DNA of 64,000 nucleotides from positions 20,221,044-20,285,043 of the forward strand of contig OW240921.1 of the NCBI GenBank assembly GCA_933207985.1, read 5' to 3'. Position numbers and translations under genes: made by a program. The notes below the pieces were generated by a model. The model was not told where the DNA came from. It ran no database searches and was given only the letters and a program-made list of their open reading frames with translations. The stretch comes from Pelobates cultripes (Eukaryota; Chordata; Amphibia; Anura; Pelobatidae). Below, piece by piece: positions 55,400-64,000 of the stretch. Each line of letters opens with the position of its first letter. Position 1 is the first letter of the stretch.

Positions 55400-55816
55400 A
55401 CGTCCCCTATCCGTTGATGTGGAGCAAGACGCAGCAGCAGAAGAGGACTCAGCCGAGGAGGTTATGGAAGAGGATGGAGTAGGAGGAGTAGAGGAGGTGG
55501 CAGCAGACCTGCCTGCAAGTCATGGCGGTGTCACCAACTCCTCTGCAGAGCCACGCATTCCATGCTTGGCAGCCGTCAGCAGGTTTGCCCAATGCGCAGT
55601 GTAGGTGATATACCTGCCCTGACCATGCTTTGCAGACCAGGTATCAGTGGTCAGATGGACCCTTGCCCTAACACTGTGTGCCAGACATGTCATTATTTCC
55701 TTTTGCACAATCGAGTACAGGTTGGGGATTGCCTTTTGTGAAACCAGTACCAGTGAGTGAGTGGTGGCACTGGGCACAGTATCCACTGTGAGCCTGACAC
55801 ACCCGCTGGCAGACAA
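55400..55816 (-). pseudogene. hAT transposase fragment
   Basis: The minus frame 55816-55520 contains ATTHSLVLVSQKAIPNLYSI and VHLTTDTWSAKHGQGRYITY, the catalytic-domain region of hAT transposases (T-D-x-W motif). An acidic patch precedes 55500. It is a short piece and is cut off where the satellite starts. It supports hAT membership of the surrounding composite. Confidence 0.7.
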
Positions 55817-55829
55817 CTAACTGCTATTC

Positions 55830-58800
55830 AAGCTATAACAGTGAAAACATTTTTTTGTTTTTAAATGCAAGCTATTATGACACCAAATATGAGTGGCACT
55901 GTAAACTGGCAGAGTACACGCTATAGGGCTGACACACCCGCTTTGAGATAACTAACTGCTATTCAGTCTATAACAGTGAAAAAAGTTTTTTGGTTTTAAA
56001 TGCACGCTATTGTGACACCAGATATGAGTGGCAAAGTACACTGGCAGAGGTCTGCAGAGCACACGCTGAAGGCCTGACACCTGCTTTAAGGACACTGACT
56101 GCTATTAGCTTACACTGAAAAACTTTTTTTCTTTGTAAAAGCACACTATAGAGACACCAGATATGAGTGGCAAAGTACACGGGCAAAGGTCTGCAGAGCA
56201 CACGCTGAAGGAGGCCTGACACCCGCTTTAAGGACACTGACTGCTATTAGCTTACACTGAAAAACTTTTTTTCTTTGTAAAAGCACACTATAGAGACACC
56301 AGATATGAGTGGCAAAGTACACGGGCAAAGGTCTGCAGAGCACACACTGAAGGAGGCCTGACACCCGCTTTAAGGACACTGACTGCTATTAGCTTACACT
56401 GAAAAACTTTTTTTCTTTGTAAAAGCACGCTATAGAGACACCAGATATGAGTGGCAAAGTAGACGGGCAAAGGTATGCAGAGCACACGCTGAAGGAGGCC
56501 TGACACCCGCTTTAAGGACACTGACTGCTATTAGCTTACACTGAAAAACTTTTTTTCTTTGTAAAAGCACGCTATAAAGACACCAGATATGAGTGGCAAA
56601 GTACACGGGCAAAGGTCTGCAGAGCACATGCTGAAGGAGGCCTGACACCCGCTTTAAGGACACTGACTGCTATTAGCTTACACTGAAAAACTTTTTTTCT
56701 TTGTAAAAGCACGCTATAGAGACACCAGATATGAGTGGCAAAGTACACGGGCAGAGGTCTGTAGAGCACACGCTGAAGGAGGCCTGACACCCAGACGCTT
56801 GCAGACAACTAACTGCTATTCAATCTATTACAGTGAAAAAAATTTTTTTTCTTTTTAAATATCAAGCTTAAGCTATTGTGACACCAGATATGAGTCGTGG
56901 CACTGGGCAAATGGGCACAGTATCCACTGTGAGCCTGACACACCCGCTTTAAGGACACTGACTGCTATTCAATCTATAACAGTGAAAAAGTTTTTTTGTT
57001 TTTAAATGCAAGCTATTGTGACACCAGATATGAGTGGTGGCACTGACTGGGCAAATGGGCACAGTATCCACTGTGAGCCTGACACAGAAGCTGGCAGCAG
57101 TGGCAGACAACTAACTGCTATTCAATCTATAACAGTGAAAAAAGTTTTTTGTTTTTAAATGCAAGCTATTGTGACACCAGTGAGTGAGTGGTGGCACTGG
57201 GCACAATATCCACTGTGAGCCTGACACACCCGCTTTGAGACAACTAACTGCTATTCAATCTATAACAGTGAAAAAAGTTTTTTGTTTTTAAATGCAAGAT
57301 ATTGTGACACCAGATATGAGTGGCACTGTAAACTGGCAGAGTACACGCTGTAGGGCTGACACACCAGCTTTGAGACAACTAACTGCTATTCAATCTATAA
57401 CAGTGAAAAAAGTTTTTTTGTTTTAAATGCAAGCTATTATGACACCAGATATGAGTGGCAAAGTACACTGGCAGAGGTCTGCAGAGCACACGCTGAAGGC
57501 CTGACACCCGCTTTAAGGACACTGACTGCTATTAGCTTACACTGAAAAACTTTTTTTCTTTGTAAAAGCACACTATAGAGACACCAGATATGAGTGGCAA
57601 AGTACACGGGCAAAGGTCTGCAGAGCACACGCTGAAGGAGGCCTGACACCCGTTTAAGGACACTGACTGCTATTAGCTTACACTGAAAAACTTTTTTTCT
57701 TTGTAAAAGCACACTATAGAGACATCAGATATGAGTGGCAAAGTACACGGGCAGAGGTCTGCAGAGCACACACTGAAGGAGGCCTGACACCCGCTTTAAG
57801 GACACTGACTGCTATTAGCTTACACTGAAAAACTTTTTTTCTTTGTAAAAGCACGCTATAGAGACACCAGATATGAGTGGCAAAGTAGACGGGCAAAGGT
57901 ATGCAGAGCACACGCTGAAGGAGGCCTGTTACCCGCTTTAAGGACACTGACTGCTATTAGCTTACACTGAAAAACTTTTTTTCTTTGTAAAAGCACGCTA
58001 TAAAGACACCAGATATGAGTGGCAAAGTACACGGGCAGAGGTCTGCAGAGCACACGCTGAAGGAGGCCTGACACCCGCTTTGAGGACACTGACTGCTATT
58101 AGCTTACACTGAAAAACTTTTTTTCTTTGTAAAAGCACGCTATAGAGACACCAGATATGAGTGGCAAAGTACACGGGCAGAGGTCTGTAGAGCACACGCT
58201 GAAGGAGGCCTGACACCCAGAAGCTTGCAGACAACTAACTGCTATTCAATCTATTACAGTGAAAAAAATGTTTTTCTTTTTAAATGTCAAGCTTAAGCTA
58301 TTGTGACACCAGATATGAGTCGTGGCACTGGGCAAATTGGCACAGTATCCACTGTGAGCCTGACACACCCGCTTTAAGGACACTGACTGCTATTCAATCT
58401 ATAACAGTGAAAAAAGTTTTTTGTTTTTAAATGCAAGCTATTGTGACACCAGATATGAGTGGTGGCACTGACTGGGCAAATGGGCACAATATCCACTGTG
58501 AGCCTGACACAGAAGCTGGCAGCAGTGGCAGACAACTAACTGCTATTCAATCTATAACAGTGAAAAAAGTTTTTTGTTTTTAAATGCAAGCTATTGTGAC
58601 ACCAGTGAGTGAGTGGTGGCACTGGGCACAGCATCCACTGTGAGCCTGACACAGACGCTGGCAGACAACTAACTGCTATTCAATCTATAACAGTGAAAAA
58701 AGTTTTTTGTTTTTAAATGCAAGCTATTATGACACCAAATATGAGTGGCACTGTAAACTGGCAGAGTACAGGCTGTAGGGCTGACACACCCGCTTTGAGA

Positions 58801-61800
58801 CAACTAACTGCTATTCAATCTATAACAGTGAAAAAAGTTTTTGGGTTTTAAATGCACGCTATTGTGACACCAGATATGAGTGGCAAAGTACACTGGCAGA
58901 GGTCTGCAGAGCACACGCTGAAGGCCTGACACTCGCTTTAAGGACACTGACTGCTATTAGCTTACACTGAAAAACTTTTTTTCTTTGTAAAAGCACGCTA
59001 TAGAGACACCAGATATGAGTGGCAAAGTACACGGCAAAGGTCTGCAGAGCACACGCTGAAGGAGGCCTGACACCCGCTTTAAGGACACTGACTGCTATTA
59101 GCTTACACTGAAAAACTTTTTTTCTTTGTAAAAGCACACTATAGAGACATCAGATATGAGTGGCAAAGTACACGGGCAGAGGTCTGCAGAGCACACACTG
59201 AAGGAGGCCTGACACCCGCTTTAAGGACACTGACTGCTATTAGCTTACACTGAAAAACTTTTTTTCTTTGTAAAAGCACGCTATAGAGACACCAGATATG
59301 AGTGGCAAAGTAGACGGGCAAAGGTCTGCAGAGCACACGCTGAAGGAGGCTTGACACCCGCTTTAAGGACACTGACTGCTATTAGCTTACACTGAAAAAC
59401 TTTTTTTCTTTGTAAAAGCACGCTTTAGAGACACCAGATATGAGTGGCAAAGTACACGGCAGAGGTCTGCAGAGCACACGCTGAAGGAGGCCTGACACCC
59501 GCTTTAACGACACTGACTGCTATTAGCTTACACTGAAAAACTTTTTTTCTTTGTAAAAGCACGCTATAGAGACACCAGATATGAGTGGCAAAGTACACCG
59601 GCAGAGGTCTGCAGAGCACACGCTGAAGGAGGCCTGACACCCAGACGCTTGCAGACAACTAACTGCTAATAATCTATTACAGTGAAAAAATTTTTCTTTA
59701 AATGCCGCTTGCTTATTGTGACACTAGATATGAGTCGCGGGCACTGGGCAATTCAACAGCATCCACTGTGAGCCTGACACACCCGCTTTAAGCGGACACT
59801 GGACTGCTATTCAATCTATACCAGTGAAAAAGTTTTTTGTTTTAATGCAAGCTATTGTGACACCAGATATGAGTGGTGGCACTGACTGGGCAAATGGGCA
59901 CAGTATCCACTGTGAGCCTGACACAGAAGCTGGCAGCAGCGGCAGACAACTAACTGCTATTCAATCTATAACAGTGAAAAAAGTTTTTTGTTTTTAAATG
60001 CAAGCTATTGTGACACCAGATATGAGTGAGTGGTGGCACTGGGCACAGTATCCACTGTGAGCCTGACACCCGCTTTAAGGACACTGACTGCTATTAGCTT
60101 ACACTGAAAAACTTTTTTTCTTTGTAAAAGCACGCTATAGAGACACAAGATATGAGTGGCAAAGTACACGGGCAGAGGTCTGCAGAGCACACGCTGAAGG
60201 AGGCCTGACACCCGCTTTAAGGACACTGACTGCTATTAGCTTACACTGAAAAAATTTTTTTCTTTGTAAAAGCACGCTATAGAGACACCAGATATGAGTG
60301 GCAAAGTACACGGGCAGAGGTCTGCAGAGCACACGCTGAAGGAGGCCTGACACCCGCTTTAAGGACACTGACTGCTATTAGCTTACACTGAAAAACTTTT
60401 TTCTTTGTAAAAGCATGCTATAGAGACACCAGATATGAGTGGCAAAGTACACGAGCAGAGGTCTGCAGAGCACACACTGAAGGAGGCCTGACACCCAGAC
60501 GCTTGCAGACAACTAACTGCTATTCAATCTATTACAGTGAAAAACATTTTTTTCTTTTTAAATGTCAAGCTTAAGCTATTGTGACACCAGATATGAGTCT
60601 TGGCACTGGGCAAATGGGCACAGTATCCACTGTGAGCCTGACACACCCGCTTTAAGGACACTGACTGCTATTCAATCTATAACAGTGAAAAAAGTTTTTT
60701 TTTTTAAATGCCAGCTATTGTGACACCAGATATGAGTGGTGGCACTGACTGGGCAAATGGGCACAATATCCACTGTGAGCCTGACACAGAAGCTGGCAGC
60801 AGTGGCAGACAACTAACTGCTATTCAATCTATAACAGTGAAAAAAGTTTTTTCTTTGTAAAAGCACGCTATAGAGACACCAGATATGAGTGGCAAAGTAC
60901 ACGGGCAGAGGTCTGTAGAGCACACGCTGAAGGAGGCCTGACACCCAGAAGCTTGCAGACAACTGACTGCTATTCAATCTATTACAGTGAAAAAAATTTT
61001 TTTCTTTTTAAATGTCAAGCTTAAGCTATTGTGACACCAGATATGAGTCGTGGCACTGGGCAAATGGGCACAGTATCCACTGTGAGCCTGACACACCCGC
61101 TTTAAGGACACACGCACTGCTATTCAATCTATAACAGTGAAAAAAGTTTTTTTGTTTTTAAATGCAAGCTATTGTGACACCAGATAGCGAGTGGTGGCAC
61201 TGACTGGGCAATGGGGCACAATATCCACTGTGAGCCTGGACATTGAAGCTGGCAGCAGTGGCAGACAACTAACTTGCCTATTCAATCTATAACAGTGAAA
61301 AAGGTTCTTTTGTTTTTAAATCCAAACTATTGTGACACCAGATCTAATTAGTGGCACTTGTCAGCGTATCCACTGTTAGCGTAACACACCCGCTTTAAGG
61401 ACACTGACTGCTATTCACAATCTATAACAGTAAAAAAAGTTTTTTGTTTTTAAATCCAAGCTATTGTGACACAGGATCTAATTAGTGGCACTTGTCAGCG
61501 TATCCACTGTTAGCGTAACACACCCGCTTTAAGGACACTGACTGCTATTCCACCTATAACAGTGAAAAAAAGTTTTTTGTTTTTTAAATCCAAACTATTG
61601 TGACACCAGATCTAATTAGTGGCACTTGTCAGCGTATCCACTGTTAGCGTAACACACCCGCTTTAAGGACACTGACTGCTATTCAATCTATAACAGTGAA
61701 AAAAGTTTTTTGTTTTTAAATGCAAGCTATTGTGACACCAGTGAGTGAGTGGTGGCACTGACTGGGCAAATGGGCACAGTATCCACTGTGAGCCTGACAC

Positions 61801-61980
61801 AGAAGCTGGCAGCAGTGGCAGACAACTAAACTGCTATTCAATCTATAACAGTGAAAAAAGTTTTTGGTTTTTAAATGCAAGCTTTTGTGACACCAGTGAG
61901 TGAGTGGTGGCACTGGGCACAGTATCCACTGTGAGTCTGACACAGAAGCTGGCAGCAGTGGCAGACAACTAACTGCAATT
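55830..61980. repeat. 142-bp satellite with ~1.4-kb higher-order pattern
   Basis: Core unit: GACACCAGATATGAGTGGCA, GAGCACACGCTGAAGGAGG, CCCGCTTTAAGGACACTGAC, then GTGAAAAA with a T run. Period is 142 in the regular blocks (56146, 56288, 56430, 56572). Variant units recur with larger spacing: the same variant ends at 56808, 58234 and 59658, that is 1426 and 1424 apart. After about 60000 units are more divergent, including three copies of a TCTAATTAGTGGCACTTGTC variant at about 61340-61690. Confidence 0.9.
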
Positions 61981-62405
61981 ACATTACACAGAAAAAAAAA
62001 AAAAGCAGACTGATGTTCTAGCCCTAAAAAGGGCTTTTTGAGGTGCTGTCCTTACAGCAGAGATCAGATGAGTCCTTCAGGACTGTAGTGGACCCTGTAT
62101 ACCCTAACCTAGCTATGCATTTCCCTATCTAATCAACAGCAGCTACACTTTCCCTCCTCTCACTAAGCATGCAGCTTAAGAATGAATCTAAAATGGATGC
62201 TGTCCAGTAGGTGGGAGGGTCTGCTAGGAAGGGTGTGCTGCTAATTGGCTGGAATGTGTCTGCTGACTGTGAGGTACAGGGTCAAAGTTTACTCAATGAT
62301 GACGAATAGGGGGCGGACCGCACATGTGTTCGTCATCCGCGGCGGACGCGAACACGCTATGTTCGCCAGGAACTGTTCGCCGGCGAACCGTTCGGTGCAT
62401 CACTA

Positions 62406-63510
62406 CTCAAAAGGAGAGACACAGCTCACAGTGAAATGATTGCTGATGTGGCCTACACTGGTATTTCACAAGGAACCTGTTGAGATCATTCCAAAAAACT
62501 GATTATACATGAGAAAGATGTGATTGGACTATTACAAATCCTAATAATGGACTCAACGATGATGACAAAGCATGCTGAAAACAGGAAAAGACGGGATAGA
62601 TGCTTGTGAAAAACTTTGGATGCACCTATGAAGGTGATGTAAGAAAAGACTTTGCCATATAGTTTATCATTGAATGACTAGTACAAACAGCCTTCTTATG
62701 CTGAAAATAAGTGCTATGCTAATTCTGGACATTGCTATTATGTTTCCAGACAGAAGATGACCGGAAAAAGAAATAAGGGCTGATAACTGTCAACACCCAG
62801 CTATTTCTTAAGATGGAACATGGTACTGAGAAAACTTGATTAACTATCAAAGCAACTCACAGTACAAGACACAGATTGTTGCCTACAACTCATAAAACGT
62901 GGTTAATAGGAAGGAGCAGTAGAAAAGGAATATAGATTTCCTACTGGAATGAAAAACAATCCTGGAACAATATTCTGTAACAATGAACTTTACAATGACA
63001 TTTGGTGGCATATGAATTTGAATTCGGAAGAAACACATCAATTAACGAAAGAAACCTTGATGCAATTAATAAATAATAACAATACCGGCCTACTAAGAGC
63101 AGATGCCCTGCCAATGGAATATAAAAGGCCGGCAAAATCTTTCAGAAACCTGACATCACGGGACACTTGTACTAAAGCACGATTTGCAGCTTTTGTTAAA
63201 CTCTACATATTATGTACATACCTGCAAAGCAAGGAACTCCTGTAAACATAAACACAGAGACAGTGATACAACAAGGAATCTGTAATGGTTCTGTTGCAGA
63301 TGTGATCTACCGATGTACTCCTTGCTCTTTTGGTATAACTATACCAATGAAAACGTTAATTGGCTCCATAGAATCAAACGACAAAGCATTCTTGCTATAT
63401 TCTGGACTTCCAGGAATGTGGTGCATGGACCGAAAATTATAATTACTAAAGCAATCACGCTATCTTCCCTGGATCAGAAATGTGTCAGTGACAATGTGTA
63501 ATATAATACA
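62406..63510 (+). pseudogene. Unrecognised broken coding-like sequence
   Basis: One plus frame reads through 62406-62790 with only a few stops and has cysteine-bearing words (AENKCYANSGHCYYVSRQK). A 98-codon frame at 62949-63245 (WWHMNLNSEETHQLTKE, RDTCTKARFAAF) follows. A 76-codon frame at 63212-63442 contains CNGSVADVIYRCTPCSFG and GLPGMWCMDRK. Composition and cysteine spacing look protein-like, possibly a retroelement envelope or a lost host gene. I cannot assign a family. Confidence 0.35.
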
Positions 63511-64000
63511 GATACTATAATTAATGGTATAAGAAACATATAATCTGTTAATTACAAAGGTGGATAGACTTGTGAATATCTGAAACGCAATTGAAGATTA
63601 TTGCTAAAATGCCATATGCAGCTGCAGTCTGGACTACAAACAAATATATTAAACATACGTAGAAGAGTATAACAGCTAATTACCCAGATGAATAATTGAA
63701 TCATGATTGTTAAAGATCATATGATTGCAATAACAACTGCAATAATGCATGTTTTAAACTTTAGAAGAAAATATAAAATGTTTTTATTAAATCAGAAACT
63801 ATTCTATATTCGGTTAAGTTTGCAGAGTGGTATAATTAGTATAAGTGAAGTACTTCAACAGTTAAAATTTAACTGAAAGACAGGCAGAAACTTTACTTCA
63901 ACTATCATAAAGTTCATTTATAATGATAAAAATATTCAGTCTGCCAGAGCTAAGGCCAGTCAATGGAAAGTAAAAGAGTATTATGGATTAACCCGTCCAG
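63511..64000. other. AT-rich end of window
   Basis: No feature recognised. Confidence 0.4.

Larger units (their letters stand above)
51757..62405. mobile_element. 10.6-kb composite with GTTCGC-rich inverted ends (hAT-like)
   Basis: Left end TAGTGATGTCGCAAACCC, right end the complement of TAGTGATGCACCGAACGG. Both ends carry clusters of CGAAC/GTTCG (about 51778-51843 and 62330-62395), as subterminal transposase sites would. Inside are a 91-bp minisatellite, a Gypsy pol insert, a hAT transposase fragment and a 142-bp satellite. The 8-mers next to the ends do not match, and the Gypsy sequence left of it does not resume on the right. The two ends may therefore not belong to one insertion. Confidence 0.5.

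Noticed and set aside
56007..60368. Series of 73-92 codon minus frames with nearly identical proteins
   Set aside because: They recur with the 142-bp satellite period and reflect its composition. No start context, splice sites or coding constraint is evident.
51757..62405. One simple autonomous hAT transposon
   Set aside because: Only a short transposase piece is present and the flanking 8-mers disagree, so I report a composite instead.

Overview
The window reads as nuclear DNA of an amphibian, most likely a frog. It has no bacterial gene organisation. Spliced vertebrate-type exons sit in long AT-rich introns, and most of the sequence is layered transposable elements of kinds common in amphibians: T2-type MITEs with TTAA targets, hAT MITEs, L1, CR1/L2, DIRS-like, Ty3/Gypsy chromovirus-like and Penelope-like elements (PLEs). 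A run of 100 N (2173-2272) marks an assembly gap. The species cannot be named from sequence alone.

Host genes (about 1.8-20.2 kb, minus strand). The only convincing host gene is a five-exon secreted protein with two LU (Ly6/uPAR, three-finger) domains, spanning 5229 down to 1830. It has a TATA box, a signal-peptide exon, all-phase-1 introns and a stop. It resembles gamma-type phospholipase A2 inhibitors and the related amphibian sodefrin-precursor-like factors. A broken paralogue lies upstream (exons at 20118-20236 and 16875-17150) with a one-base deletion, a nonsense codon and lost cysteines.

Transposons between and beyond these genes. At 1-691 there is an ORF1/esterase fragment of a CR1/L2-type LINE. 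hAT-type non-autonomous elements occur at 6153-6289, 7577-9292 and 17928-19216. A near-complete antisense L1 with 15-bp target duplications fills 9593-16196. A CR1/L2 3' end is at 19660-19975, and a decayed tyrosine-recombinase (DIRS-like) retrotransposon occupies about 22.3-26.5 kb. PLE 3' fragments with inverted-copy structure lie at 27.3-28.1 and 31.1-33.2 kb.

Nested retrotransposons, 35-51.8 kb. A chromodomain-bearing Gypsy element (35143-38684, CTTGA duplications) sits inside the RNase H region of an antisense Gypsy element. That older element also carries a 150-bp insertion and a T2 MITE. At 42238-50800 is a very large inverted PLE pair: two head-to-head, almost identical RT plus GIY-YIG copies, each followed by a hammerhead-ribozyme-like motif. 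The whole pair is flanked by one 13-14 bp duplication inside a second antisense Gypsy integrase.

From 51757 to 62405 runs a 10.6-kb unit with GTTCGC-rich ends. It holds a 91-bp minisatellite, a Gypsy pol piece in integrase-before-RT order, a hAT transposase fragment, and a 142-bp satellite with an apparent higher-order period of about 1.4 kb. The last 1.6 kb contains an unrecognised, broken coding-like stretch.

No tRNA, rRNA, CRISPR array or bacterial-type operon was seen.
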